NCBI RefSeq assembly: GCF_003286085.1
Contig: NW_020825322.1
Coordinates: 2,542,001-2,606,000 of the forward strand
Length of the DNA: 64,000 nucleotides
Source: Drosophila persimilis
Lineage: Eukaryota; Arthropoda; Insecta; Diptera; Drosophilidae
Direction: 5' to 3'
Part shown: positions 30,968-42,851 of the stretch, one piece after another
How positions within the stretch are numbered: position 1 is the stretch's first letter
How the letters are laid out: every line of letters begins with the position of its first letter
Program-made: the position numbers and the translations under genes
The notes under the pieces: model-generated
What the model saw: only the letters and a program-made list of their open reading frames with translations
What the model was told of the DNA's origin: nothing
Database searches by the model: none

Positions 30968-33736
30968 CCATCGGAGGTTAGCTCCACGTCACAAGTTGTG
31001 CAGTGGGCTCTGGCTCTGGCTCGGGCCCAGGTCCGTCCTGTCCCGCTTTCCTCCTGGAATGCCACGACAAAGTAAAGGCCTCGCTGCGCTTCCGCAGAAT
31101 CACTTAACGCTTGATTACACCGATTGACGTTTTGACGAGGCACTGATGCTGCACAAGTCGATGATGATGATGATGACGACACGAATGCTGCTGCTGCTCT
31201 TGGGGCTGGATCCTATCCTGTCCCTGGTTTCGTAGAGGGTCTGCCAACTGAAACCGAAATATGAAGGGGAGCACCGAAACAACAAAACACAAAAAATGAG
31301 AGCTGAAAAAAAACGATGAAATCTGAAGCCCCTTCTATCCAGAAAACTGTTGAGGGCGAGGGAGAGCGCGAGGGCGAGGGCGGGGCTGGGGCTGCCGTTG
31401 AGACTGAGGCTGATGTTGCTGGTGCAAGCTGTCAATGGTGACTAGAACGTTATTACATACCCATATTATGGATGGAACAGGATGGCTGCATGACGGGGCT
31501 GGCTGGAGATGGAGATGGAGATGCTGGAAGCGGTCGCTGGCTGTCGATTAAAATGTCATTCCATTTTGCTGCCGTTGGTTGCAGTGTTTCTCCAGTGTTT
31601 GTGTTGCACATAGAAGTAGTTGTCATTCTGAATGTTGAACGCTGCAATTTGCTGATGCCGCTGATGCTGCTACATTGCTACAATTGTTTTACGATATGTT
31701 TTACAAAAGCTTTTTTAGCGACCGCTTTTGAATCGTAATAATCTTACGATTTGCGAAAACCAGAGCACGCACTTTTCCGATTTCCGACAATCAATTCGCA
31801 AGTTTTTGCAAATAAAAATATAAGAAAATATTCAGGAAAAGTGGAGTAGTAAAAAGGAGTAGTTCACTCCTGGATGTGGGCGCTCCATTGGGACAAGCCA
31901 GCCCCAACAGATCGGGGCATCAGCTGCAACTCGTTTGATTAATATAAGACGTTGGTTGCTGTTTTGCCCATCGAAATATGAATCTTTAAATTCAAAAGCA
32001 ACTCCAGCAGATCCGTGAATAATCTGCTTTTCATTGAATCAATATGATCAATACTGCGATTGACGTTGGTTTCTTTGTAAAGAAACTAAGGAAACTTTTT
32101 ATCATATTTGTAGGTGGAATATATTTGTTTTTGAATCTTCATTTATGTATTTAATTTTTTAATAGAATAGCAGATTTCTTTAGAAGTGCATTTCAATTTG
32201 CTTCCGAGTGTGTCATATCTATTCTGCTTATGGAGGGATACGGGGGAAAGGAATGACACTATTTTGTACACTAAATGTTGCAAGCTCAAAATTATACTCT
32301 CAGAGAATAAAAATACGTTTTCTTTGTATGTTTTTTGGGTCTTAAAAACACATCCGACACATACTTACATATGTAAGTACATATGGACGTTGACTGTCTT
32401 TTCCCATAATTATTTATTCACTTGAAAATGTTCGCCCTTTCAGATCTGCATATTGTTGTCTATAGAAGTATAATGGAAAGTCTGTAAGCATATTTGAGCC
32501 TAGAAAATCAAGACAATATTAAAGTACTGAACAACGGCAACATTTTATTATTGTTGTGGCCGAAATGATCAAATTTGTGTCCCTAGTGCAGGGACCCGTT
32601 GAAAATAGCGGCAACTGCCAAAAGAGGTTACCAAAAGAGGCTTCTGCCATTTGTCCGTTGTAGCAAAGATGCTAAAAGATATCCACCGAATGCAATTAAT
32701 ATTTAAGCATTTTATATACTACCAACAATTGCCTGAGTTCGCTGCTGGCCGGAGCCTGCCTGCGGCAGACCAGAACAATCAGACCAGTGGCAGCGGAGGC
32801 CACAAAAGCAGAGTAGCAACAATAAGAACAACTAACTTTTTAAGTTGACTAACTCGCCAAGTTGTCTGAAACGAAAATTTCCATTAACTATGCAAATTGC
32901 CAGTAAATTTTGCACTTATTTTTCGATAGTTGGCCAAGACCACACAACGGTGGGAGGCGGAAGGCGGGAGGATAAGGGCTGGAAGGACAGAGTGGTTTGA
33001 GTCACTCATTAGCAGGCGAGCGGGGTGGTTGGAATACCTACAAATGACCAAAAATTATCAATATCAATAGAATGTAGTTTATTTCACTTTTCTCTAACAT
33101 TTTTTTCTCATTATTTGGCAGCACACAAGGAAAAAGAGCTGGTTCCCCACCCACTACAACAGCACACAATGAAAAAACAATTATTTCCAATCAATACATC
33201 GATTGGAAGCTAGAGGGTATGAAGGGTATACAGAACTAGTCCTAAAGCGACTAGGATTTCAAATAAAATTTCATGTGCAGAGCAGGATTTCTAGAAGTTT
33301 CTTCTTTAAACAAATTTTATTGTTAATTAAACCTTCGATTTTACAGTGTTTTATGAGCCGATTTTTGCATGAAAATTGTAAGAGTATTACGAAATTAAAG
33401 AATGCTTTAAAAAGTTTAGCTCGGCAAAGGGATATTAAACGAATTATTTTCGTTTGAGATCAGCGATAAACATTTTCAGTTGCGTTTGAAATTGGCTTTT
33501 CGTAAGTAAAATTTATCTGTACATTCCCTTTCGCTTTCCCTTTCCCATATATGTACATGCTCGTGTACAGCAAATGTGACGTGAAGTTGCTTGTCTTCCG
33601 TCGATTGAATTTGTTGCTGTTGTTGGTGGCTTTGTATTAAACATTTGATTGTTTTTGTTGGATATATGGGTGTGCTCGTATACGGATTGGATATGTATGC
33701 CATCTTCCATGCGTCCTATGCATAAATAATACATAC

Positions 33737-33787
33737 GGGGAGAGGAGGGGAGGGGAGGGGAGAGGCAGCAAACAAAAAAAAAAAACA
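33737..33787. repeat. (GGGGA)n followed by poly(A)
   Basis: About five GGGGA/GAGGG units, then after GCAGCAAAC an A run of about 14. The (GGGGA)n strand is pure purine. Confidence 0.8.
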
Positions 33788-34825
33788 AGGCGGCAAATAA
33801 AACAAAATTACGCATACGCCATGCAGGCCCTGACAAAGCGGGGCCATAGAAAACGGGGGCCGTAAAGGGGGTTGCTGAGGGGTGCTGCCAAGGGGTTGTG
33901 GCAATGAGTACTGTACTTCCCAGTGTGTTTACTGTGTGAAACATTTTGGCATTGGCATTTGCCATGAACACTGAGCACTGAACACTCTCGCAGTTTTGCT
34001 TAATAATTTATTATGCCTTTGCAGTCACAACTCTCCCAGAAAGAGGGAAAGAGCGGGGGAAAGCGAGGGAAGAGCGAAGAGATATATATCGAGGAGACAT
34101 TTTGTTACATATGTTTCATTTGCGCGTCTGTTTGTGTAATTTACAGTCACACAAAACCGCAAATAAAGTTGCCGACATTATGGCCGAGCCAGACGGAGGA
34201 GAATTCCAGAGAAGGAGAAAGAAATAAAAGGAGAGAAAGAGTCAGAGTCACAGTCAGGGCTAAAAAGTGTGCAGGGTTCGATGGCTTAAAGCGGCAAAAC
34301 GAAAGAAACATCAAATGAATGTGAAGACAAAACGCTAAAAAGTCAACAACAAATACAGTACCGGCTGTCCAAAGGGGGTTAAACGGGGTTCATTGAAGGG
34401 TTGCAAATGTCGTGAGTCCTGGATGGGGCATTGGGGGTGGTGGGGGGCTGGGGGAAGAATACATTATGACAATAACATGTTGTTGCTTTTCGGTTGGGTC
34501 TATATTATTTTTTTCTAGGTTGGGAGCTTCAGAAGTGCTTGGGCTTGCGGTTAGGGCACGGCACCACCTTGATGGCACCACCGTTAACCGTTATGGCAAA
34601 GAGTTTACCGTTTACCATTTACCGTTGGGGCACAAGGCACAGGAGGCAAAAAGCGCAATTGCAAAATAATTGAAAGCACTCCACTGAACCCGCTGCCACC
34701 CCTCCAGACCACCCAGAGGACACCCACTCTCTTGGCAGGACAGCAAAATGGTATAGAAACCCCTGAGCGTTGCTCATTTTATTGATTTTGCTTGACAGGA
34801 AGACCTCGTGAATGTTGGGAAGTAA

Positions 34826-34866
34826 TCGTTTATCGCGCTATCGTTTATTTGCGATAAATAACGATA
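34826..34866. promoter_or_regulatory. Cluster of four CGATA words, BEAF-32/DREF-like site
   Basis: TATCG occurs at 34831-34835 and 34839-34843 and its complement CGATA at 34852-34856 and 34862-34866. Two interleaved inverted repeats result: TTTATCGC/GCGATAAA and TATCGTT/AACGATA. BEAF-32 binds clusters of CGATA at fly domain boundaries, and DREF binds an overlapping word. A boundary or promoter-proximal site is therefore inferred. Confidence 0.4.
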
Positions 34867-35304
34867 AGTTGAGTATTTACTGCATTTGGATACTTTTGAT
34901 TGGCTTTTTTTTCAAGGAGTGAAATATTTTCAGCGTATATAAGCAATCCTTCCTATTCGATTTGTTTATTAATGCGAACGTATTGTTCCGTTTCTTATTC
35001 GATAACTCCTTCTTCGATAGGTCTGTATGGAAGAAGTTTTCTGTAAAGATGCAAGTGATTGCTAATCGAACGAAGGGCATATGTATGAACGAGTATCTGT
35101 TGCCACATAGAATGGCTTTTGAAAATGGGAAACTTTCAGCACTCGAACGAAGCATATGTAGAAGGTCTACCCACTCGCACACATACTGGGGAACACTCAC
35201 ACACACAGAGGCAAGGACCTCCCACAGGCAGTGGAGCAACAAAGGACATCAACATTTTCAATAGATTTCCGCTAACAAGATAAATAGTTCAAGTTGGAGG
35301 AGTC

Positions 35305-35340
35305 GTGTCTGTGGATGTGGATGTGTCTGTGGATGTGGGT
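35305..35340. repeat. Two 18-bp tandem units (GTGTCTGTGGATGTGGRT)
   Basis: Two adjacent 18-base units differ at one position. GT/GGAT-rich DNA continues to about 35380. Confidence 0.85.
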
Positions 35341-36829
35341 GGGGGTATGAATGTGGATGGGATGGAGTGGAGTGGAGGGAAAGCGTACTTTAAGATACAA
35401 CAAATGGAAAGCAAGACCCAAGGAATGCAGGAAAACAGCAACAGACGTTGGAAATAGCCACGGGGCATCGGCAGGAAGGCCAGGAGATGGTCAGAGCCAG
35501 CCCAGAGATGTCCCAGCGCTCTTTTCCCATTATTGATATCAAATTGAAAGTGGCTTAAGTGGCTTGGTCAAAGCCAGCGAAAAGAAATGACGCAAAATGT
35601 ATCTGGAAGATGATGTTTCTTTCCGCTTAGCAGTGGATACAGCTCTTATATCCTCCCGAGTGTCCTGCACTGAGAAAAAAGACATCACATCACAAGTATC
35701 TATCGTTGAGATATTTTCAAGGACACATCAATAGCAATCACCAAATTTCAAGATACAATTAAAATTCAATTTCAAACCTTTTAATGGTGAATATACTATG
35801 CTTAAAATGAAGTCCCAGCCTTTGAATATCAGGTCGTTTAATAATATTTTTTTTTTTCTGTGTATTTTGCGAAGAAAATTATCACAAGCCTGCACCTATA
35901 ACGCGGTGCGACACAAGGCATATTAAATATCCTGCTTAAATATCCTTATGCTGCTTCCTATTGATTTTGCAACATTCCTGTCTCTAGCACCTATCTCTGC
36001 CGGTTCCCGGTTACCCCCGTCACCCCGTCACCCCTCGCTCCTCGTCCTCGTCCTGGCCTCAATTCGATTCGCCTTTTTTGCCGCTCTGCAGCCCGCAACA
36101 TTTTCATTTCCTATTGCAATGATTTTCCTCTTTTGCCGGCTATTTATTTTGGCCAAACCCACCACCCCCTCTCTTCACCATCGACGATGTCGACACTAGT
36201 CAAAAAAAAAAAAACCAGACGCGAAGGCTGCCTTCTTGAGTCGAAGCTGCAGATACCCTTGCAGATAAATATAAATTTCTAGGTGTTCACAAGGATATGA
36301 AACTGGCATTTATGTTGATTTCTTTCTCTGATTTTGGATGCAGCATATAGTAAATATATATACATATATACGAAACAAAAGCCCCTGTACTCCTTGCACC
36401 CAGGATATACAAAAAGAAACAAATCTAAAGTCTCAGGTTTTATCTACAGAATACATCCGAAACTGATCCGGAATTCACATTTTTATAACGATAAAAATTT
36501 CCCTTTTCCTGTGTCGTCGCAAACTTCAGATCAAAATCATAATATCCTCTGGTAATAGTATACAAAGAGGAAGAAAATTCGCCTTCTGCCTGCCATCATC
36601 ATGAAGAAATTTGTAATAAAAATTCAGCAGCAAATGAGAAAAGTACACACAGACACAGACAGAGACAGAGACAGGGAGCAGGAGGAGGCAGAGAGATGGC
36701 TGGCTGTCGCTGTCGCTGGCCCTGTCCCTGTTTCCCATTTTCATTTACTTTTACACGTGGAAAACTATGCCAAAGCCTCCAACTCCTCCTCCGAGCCCAT
36801 CCGCCGTTTCTTCTAAGTTTTCGCCTTGT

Positions 36830-36894
36830 CCTAGGTCCCAGGGCCCAGGTCCTAGGTCCCAGGTCCCAGGTCCTAGGTACCAGGTCCTAGGTGG
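36830..36894. repeat. 21-bp minisatellite with 7-bp sub-repeat
   Basis: Units at 36830-36850, 36851-36871, 36872-36885 (short) and 36886-36894 (partial) all begin CCTAGGT. Each 21-base unit is built of three CCNRGGT-like heptamers, for example CCTAGGT CCCAGGT. Many self-complementary CCTAGG words make the array palindromic. Confidence 0.85.
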
Positions 36895-36899
36895 TATTA

Positions 36900-38240
36900 A
36901 ATAAGATGGGTAAGGAGAAACTTTGAGTTACCTCTGGGCAGATGCCTACTGGAGAATGGGCGGCTTAATGGGAGGTAGGGTTAATGGGATATTGCAGCAA
37001 GTTTTGGGCCCATCAATGGGGCTAGGGTCCTTCGAAGGAAGAGCAAAATAAGCTGGGCTGAGGCAAATGGAATGAGAGGCTTCATAAGGGTCGACAACAT
37101 ATTTTAAATGTGTCGAGACACAGAAACAGAACTCTTCAACTTAAGAAATGTTAATATTATAAATATTATATATATTATATTTCTAGGTCCTACCTATAGC
37201 GTATTCCCACTTCCATATGCACTTTCTGCATCCGACTAATCCAATTTCCTTGGCTGACGATGGTAGCCATCGGCATCGCCATCGTCCTCTTCATCTTATG
37301 GTTGATGGGCCAGCGCCAACATAAAAGACAAAATATTTGAACATTTAAACAAAAAAGAAACACACAAAAATATATAAAAAAAAAAACGAGTGCAGTGAGA
37401 GGGAGATAGAGAGAAAAGAGAAATTGTGGAATGCCATAAGAGTGAAATTTAAACCGAGCACCGCCGCATCGCGGGGCGAAGAGACGGAGAGAAGTGGCAG
37501 CCATAAATGAAAATAAAGTTTAAATTGCAGAAAAACATTGCATAGAAATTGCTATTTATTCAATGTTGGCCATCGTCGAACTGCAGCTGTGCCAAATTAC
37601 AAGTTGAGCGAAAAACTAGAAAATTAATGGACATGGACTCGAGAGCGGCACCAAGTGGTTACGGGGAAAATGGTAAAATGGCAAAACGGTGATGGCGACG
37701 GTGATGGTGATGGTGCCGCAGCAAGGTGGTCAAAGGGAAACGAAATCGGAACCATCTTAATGTCATTAAATTAGCGCTCGGCCAAATCAATGACCGCCAC
37801 AAGCCGGAAATGAAAGGCGATGTGCACAGAGAGCTGGGCGAAGAGAGGGGAAAACTGTGTGTTTTCTTTTCTTTCCTTTTCACTCACAGAACGGCGGCAG
37901 CAACAGCAGGCGTCACATATCAACACGTAGGCCCGACTATACCCAAGAACTAGCCCAACCCATACCCATATCCAGTCCAGGCCTTTCTTGGCAAATACCC
38001 TTTTTAATCCACCAGAAGTTGCTGGGGAATGATCGAAATTAAGTTGGAAAAAGTGAAGCTAGTTGGCTATAGAAATTCTGGGAGGGCTCGAGAGTATATC
38101 TCGGATAATACATTCACATTTATTTAGACTCTTTTTAATGGATACCACAGCCCTCCATTTTCATTCGGAACGGATCAGATTTCCTTCTCCGATGTATCGC
38201 TACCCCCGCCGCAGCCGAGGACAAATTCAATTCATAAATC
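36900..38240. other. Non-coding segment, no recognisable gene
   Basis: No gene is seen. It includes AATATTATAAATATTATATATATTATAT-type A/T DNA at about 37152-37182, an A run near 37377, GGTGATGGCGA-type repeats at 37688-37716 and a mixed stretch to 38240. Confidence 0.6.
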
Positions 38241-38244
38241 ACAC

Positions 38245-38595
38245 ATGTCGGGGCTGTATCATAATATCCCACAGCCAATCTTCTACTTGGAAGCTCGACC
38301 AAAAAGCGTAGCAGACAGCAAGTCAAATGCGAAAATGTGGTTTGGCTCGGTCTGGGCCGGGACTTTTATTGGGATTATTTTTTTGCGGGTTTCCGCGCGT
38401 GTGTGGTACGAGCATGGTCTAAGGGTCTCTGACAATTATGAAATGCTCCAAGTGGAAATACAAAAAGAAAATAGAAAACATAGTGGAAAAGAGAACTGTC
38501 TAATGAGAAAACAAAATGTTTTTGGGGTCGGTATCCACACCACCCCCCCTCCCATCTCTCGACCTCAGACGACAGCAACGTTGACAGTTTCGTGA
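38245..38595 (+). CDS. Candidate 116-codon ORF with one membrane-like segment
   Basis: ATG at 38245 preceded by CACAC, an acceptable Drosophila context. The product has a polar start, one hydrophobic segment near residues 32-50 (WFGSVWAGTFIGIIFL), a mixed charged stretch (SDNYEMLQVEIQKEN) and a Pro/Thr-rich end. The composition is balanced rather than repetitive, unlike most frames in the window. I recognise no family. No TATA box, splice sites or poly(A) signal stand out around it. Frames of this length are expected by chance in 64 kb, so it is a weak candidate. Confidence 0.15.
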   Translation: MSGLYHNIPQPIFYLEARPKSVADSKSNAKMWFGSVWAGTFIGIIFLRVSARVWYEHGLRVSDNYEMLQVEIQKENRKHSGKENCLMRKQNVFGVGIHTTPPPISRPQTTATLTVS

Positions 38596-38599
38596 GGGG

Positions 38600-38849
38600 A
38601 GCCGCAGCCCCAGTTGGGGTTAACAGAGTGCGAGAGGGAGAGAGAGAGCCGGGGATAAAAATAAATAAAAAGCGGAAGTGACATAAAAAAACATGTGGCA
38701 GCATTTTCTATCCCATTCCCATAACAACACCCTTTCCGCTTGCACTCGCCCTTCCATCCTGCCATCCTTTCATTTTGTGTCTGTGTCTTGGCCACGCACG
38801 CAAAAATGTGCTGCCTGCTTTTTTGAGATCGGGGCTGGGCCTCACATAG
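38600..38849. other. Short non-coding interval
   Basis: GAGAGGGAGAGAGAGAGCC purine repeat at about 38627-38649, then mixed sequence. No gene. Confidence 0.5.
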
Positions 38850-38876
38850 CCCTATCCCTATCCCTATCCCTATCCC
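38850..38876. repeat. (CCCTAT)n repeat
   Basis: Four and a half CCCTAT units. It resembles telomere-type hexamers of other phyla but is short and internal; Drosophila telomeres do not use such repeats. Confidence 0.9.
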
Positions 38877-39087
38877 GAGGAGGAGGATGGGTCTCGGCCA
38901 CACAGCTACAGCCACTTCCCTTCCTTACGCCTTCTCCTGTGTCCGTGGCATGTGAAAAGCTTTTCGAACGCTCCACTCCGCTCCTCTCCAGCCGAGCCAC
39001 ACTTCGACGCCAGTGCCTCCCCAGCGAGACAAATATTAATAAAATATACAACTATTAGTCATTGGCTCCTGCTCTCAGTGTGGTTTT

Positions 39088-39112
39088 TGTGTGTGTGTGT
39101 GTGTGTGTGTGT
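39088..39112. repeat. (GT)n microsatellite
   Basis: About twelve GT units. Confidence 0.9.
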
Positions 39113-39780
39113 TCTGGGGCTTGTATTTTTAATATGCGAGACAAAATAAATATTCATAAAAATGGCTAAGCAACACAGACGGAGACCCAGACAGGGGTAT
39201 GGCAGAGCAGAGGCAGAGGCAAAATTAAAGCAAAGACGGGAGCGGCCAGGCAAAGTCAAGGCTGGGCCAAGGAAAATATTCTAAAATATATTTCCAACTG
39301 AATTTCGGCACACGAAAAGGAAACTGAATATCCAAAAAAGACCATGAAATTGATTCAATTTGCAAAATAATCACTATCAAATATCTCTCAATAAATATGA
39401 AATATACAAAGTTAAAGAAAATATCATATATCAAAATATTTAAATCAAAACATACAAAAATTGTTTGGAAAGAAACGTTAGGGAAACGTAGAATTAGCCG
39501 AAAAGGGAAAAGATTTTATTTTATTTGTATAAAAATATAGAAAGATTGCCCGCCATTGTCTACATCTATGCTCTACCAATAAATATCTACTAAAAAGGGT
39601 TAAAAAATAGTTAAAAATCGCTGAGATATTTAGGCAAATGTTCGCGAAAAGGGAAACATCATCGGTTGATGGATAACCCATAAAAATCGAGCTTAGCCAG
39701 CGAAAGCTATTCCAGGGATAAATGAAACACCCTTCCCCACCGATTCGACAATCCCACCACGCAAAACACTGAGCTCCTTT

Positions 39781-39812
39781 GCCACTGCCACTGCCCCTGC
39801 CCCTGCCCCTGG
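39781..39812. repeat. CTGCCN hexamer repeat
   Basis: GCCACT twice, then CTGCCC three times. It reads Gly-Arg/Gly-Ser on the - strand. Confidence 0.8.
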
Positions 39813-40145
39813 GCCCGCCCCATTCGAAGCAGGAAAACCCCCCAGCGGTTGCCGCCTCAACTAACAATAAGACTGACGAATGTTGAGCCATAAAAATAAA
39901 TACCTGCTGACATTTTTCATTGTAAATATTTTGTAGCTGCTGACGCGCCAACGAAAGTGACTTGAATGTGGGCGTGGCATGGGAGTGTGCGTGGATGGTG
40001 TGTGCGGTGGGTGTGGCATCCCCATGGCGAGGTGTGCGTGGAAAAAACGGTTTTCCTTTGCCACAAGCATGGACAGGGACAGGGCCAGGGCCAAAACTAG
40101 AATCCGGGACGGACAGACACACGCACAGAACAATTTTTGAAGACG

Positions 40146-40397
40146 CTACCAGGAAGGAGCAGAAGAGAGAATGGGCGGGGGAGGTATAGTAGAACAGAGA
40201 GTTGAAGTGGGTGTAGAACTAGGAGCCTTAGTGTGGTAGTGGGTGTATGACTGGCGGTTATACTCGCTCCGTGTGTATGACTGGGAGTTATATTCGGTGG
40301 GACCATAGTGGGTGCACAACAACCGACGACTGCGAGCATTATCTGCGTAGGACTGAGGGCTATACTCGTACTCGGTGTTGGCTTTGGTGTTAGACAT
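40146..40397 (-). CDS. Candidate small ORF with a tyrosine-rich peptide repeat
   Basis: A - strand frame opens far upstream (about 40748, no ATG). An ATG at 40397-40395 in a CACAATG context gives 83 codons to a stop at 40146. The peptide carries three copies of EY-x-x-QSY (EYSPQSY, EYNSQSY, EYNRQSY) encoded by 23-base DNA repeats at 40345-40367, 40273-40295 and 40243-40265. Spacings of 72 and 30 bases keep all three in one frame. Some third-position differences are silent (GAG/GAA, TCA/TCC) while E, Y, Q, S and Y are kept. The remainder is Ser/Thr/Pro-rich. No known family, splice site or promoter is identified. A decaying minisatellite could also give this picture. Confidence 0.2.
   Translation of the reverse strand: MSNTKANTEYEYSPQSYADNARSRRLLCTHYGPTEYNSQSYTRSEYNRQSYTHYHTKAPSSTPTSTLCSTIPPPPILSSAPSW
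40243..40367. repeat. Three-copy 23-bp repeat
   Basis: Copies at 40243-40265, 40273-40295 and 40345-40367 share the pattern GTATGACTG-(3-4 bases)-GTTATA(C/T)TC. Spacing is a multiple of three in both gaps. Confidence 0.8.
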
Positions 40398-40398
40398 T

Positions 40399-40423
40399 GT
40401 GGAGGTGGAGGTGGAGGTGGAGA
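40399..40423. repeat. (GGTGGA)n repeat
   Basis: Four GGTGGA units, reading Ser-Thr on the - strand just upstream of the ATG of the candidate frame. Confidence 0.85.
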
Positions 40424-41795
40424 GGTTAGACAAATGGACGTCGCAATAAACGCGTTCTCCTGCCGTCCTTCGCTGGGTGTGTGCGTTGATCAACGTCATT
40501 ATCATGCTGTCTGTCTCTAACCAACCACCCATGCCCATTGTTGTCCTACTACTCCTCCTCGTCATCAGCAGCCTTGTTCTCGTCCTGCTCGTCGCTGTGG
40601 TCATTATGGCCAACACCAACAGTGGAACAGTGGGACAGTGAGACCAGTGGGATAGAGGGATAGGGGGAGAGCCCAAGACCATCTGAATGATATGTGGGCG
40701 CTGCCTTGTTTCATTCCTTTTCCTACTTTTCCATCCACTACTCCACACTGGTCTGGGGGCTAGGCAACCACATCCATCATGATGGCACCCGAAACTATTC
40801 CACTATGCCAGTCGCCAGGTCAAGCAAATATCCCTTCGGATCCTTCTCGATGGGGAAGGTACCTTTTCAATGGGATATAGCCAGCCCTTGTTTATGGCAG
40901 CTTAACCTTCGGTTATCAATCCCAAGTTGACCCAATTCCGACTGTTGTGATGTGCATATGAATCTTTACTCATTGTGATTGAGGAGAGGCACTGGAACTG
41001 CCACTGCCACTGGCACAGGCACAGGCCCACAAAGGAATTAGGGATTGATTTGATGAGCCTGGATTAGGTCGGGGACGAGGTTAGATGGATTTTTGATATG
41101 TTAGTTAGGTCTGCCATCAGGTTAAGAGACGTTTAAGGAGCAGCATAGCGTTAACAGATGTCTTGGGCTCGTGGCTCAGGTTTCAGTAACCAATTCTATA
41201 ATTTTGAAGTGTCTTTAAACTGTGTGTGTGCTTTTCGACCGATATTTCCCGAATGGAAAGCCCAAACATCAAAAAGCAAATTCCGATTGCAAAATCCCAT
41301 TTGCAATTGTTAATGCATTTTTTTTTTTTTAATATTTAATTTATTGTTGTTTTATTATTATATTTTTTCGTGCTTGTGGAAACAATTTTTGGCTGCTGTA
41401 CGATGGCATTTATTTTGCACATTAATTGCCTTAATTGAAAAGTGTGCGAGTGTGTGCTCTCTTTGTGCCTTTCAATCATTTTCAATACACAATTCAGCAA
41501 CGAGGCGGCGACGGCGCCCACAAGCCACAAAGCGACCCTCGGCCTGCCACCCGCACCCGCACCCGCATCCACGGACCGTTTGACGGGTTTTAATTATTTC
41601 TGTCATAATGCGACTATTATTAATAATAATAATTTAGCTAAATGTATGTATGTACACACACACTTAACTGCTTTGATGGCTTTATTTGGGTGGACGAGGG
41701 GTCCGGCCATCTTCCTCCCCAAAAAACTGCCGTTCCGGCACGCGTCTCATTTAAAACTCATTACGTCTAATAGAAACAGCGAAAAAATTACCCAG

Positions 41796-41843
41796 AAAAA
41801 ACAAAAAAAAAATATATATATATATAAAAATACATATATATAC
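41796..41843. repeat. A-rich and (TA)n tract
   Basis: GAAAAAACAAAAAAAAA passes into about eight TA units with ATACATATATATAC following. Confidence 0.8.
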
Positions 41844-42851
41844 AGGGCATCGAAGCTCTGGACACTCTATCAATTGTACGATTAAAAGTCACTATCTGAG
41901 GGATTTTAGCATACCCATAAACATACATTATATAGAAAATATGTTTACTGAAGCCCAACAATTGTCCTGTTTGCATATAGCTGGCATCTCTGGCATTGCA
42001 AAGATCTTGTAAAAAGCAGAATACCCAGAGCTACAGTATCAGTCGTCCCATTGATTGTTTGTTAGCAACGGCTATTAGGCAGGGCCGTCTGTCTGCTTTA
42101 TGGCCATCCCATCCGAATTATCATTCTCATCAGTATCAGTCGCAGTGCCGTCCAACCTCATCGTCATCCGAGCTTCAGACTCAGCTTCAGGCTCGTTTAC
42201 ATGCGTGCCGTGGCCCATAAATCAATTGAATTTTTATTTGAAATGGAATTTGTTGCTGCTGCTGCCTTTGGCTTTTAATTGCACTCTGCATAATGCCACA
42301 AAATGCGTTAAAATATATTTAAATTGTTTTGTTGTCTTTTTGTTAATGCCCCTCCTAGAAGTGTGGCTTGACATATTAAACAAACATTAATAATTTTGGG
42401 CATGCGGGCTGAGCGAAGTGCATCTGAGGGAGGGCTTAGGGCGGTGGCTTACCAGTTGACTTTTCAATTTTAAATTCAGGATTATGCAGTTTATGATTTT
42501 TTATTTTTCATGTATCTCCATGTATATCGTTGTTCCATGTTCGTCTCGGAGATTATTTAGTTTTGTTTTTTAACAAATATTATCCTTTCGATAGTCTCGT
42601 AGTTGAGCCTAATCCTTTTATGGCCTCTGAAGTCTTTAGTTTTCATTTATTTTGTTTTGAATATGCACACAATAATCTCTCATGCTGTCCCTTTTTTCCT
42701 CAGGGCTGTCCTCTTCTCCTCTTGAGCATCGATTAATTGTGTTCCAATCTGATTTCGTTCTATTTATCCAATCTTTCCCGACCTGCGCCTAGGTGCAACC
42801 TACGTCGTTATTCGTGATTTAATTTCTTTAAATTGTAGCATTACATCTCCC

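Larger units (their letters stand above)
29360..33735. other. Non-coding segment, no recognisable gene
   Basis: No gene is supported in about 4.4 kb. Contents: CAGC/CATC tetramers at 29721-29749, (GA)n at 29929-29949, and CTG repeats at 30324-30357. Further along are (CCCGG)n at 30948-30967, GAT repeats at about 31159-31176, and A/T-rich DNA at 31740-32560 and 33040-33480. The frames seen over these regions follow the repeats. Confidence 0.6.
33790..36825. other. Non-coding segment, no recognisable gene
   Basis: No gene is supported. Purine-rich + strand DNA (GGGAAAGAGCG, GGAGAGAAAGAG words) spans 34020-34330 and could be transcribed, but no frame of note exists. TTACCGTT-type repeats lie at 34575-34625. 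The CGATA cluster (34826-34866), the GTGTCTGTGGATGTGGAT duplication (35305-35340) and A runs at 36198-36212 are noted separately or here. T-rich DNA lies at about 35850-35862. Confidence 0.6.
38880..40142. other. Non-coding segment with GT and CTGCCC repeats
   Basis: No gene is supported. (GT)n lies at 39088-39112, A/T-rich DNA with ATAT words at 39280-39640 and CTGCCN units at 39781-39812. A 214-codon - strand frame (40122-39478) runs through unrelated A/T-rich and GC-rich parts and looks random. Confidence 0.6.

Noticed and set aside
38850..38876. (CCCTAT)n as a telomere-type repeat
   Set aside because: It is too short and internal, and Drosophila telomeres are made of retrotransposons rather than simple hexamers.
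39478..40122. 214-codon - strand frame
   Set aside because: It crosses CTGCCN repeats and unrelated A/T-rich DNA, with residue composition changing with base composition. No domain or splice sites fit.
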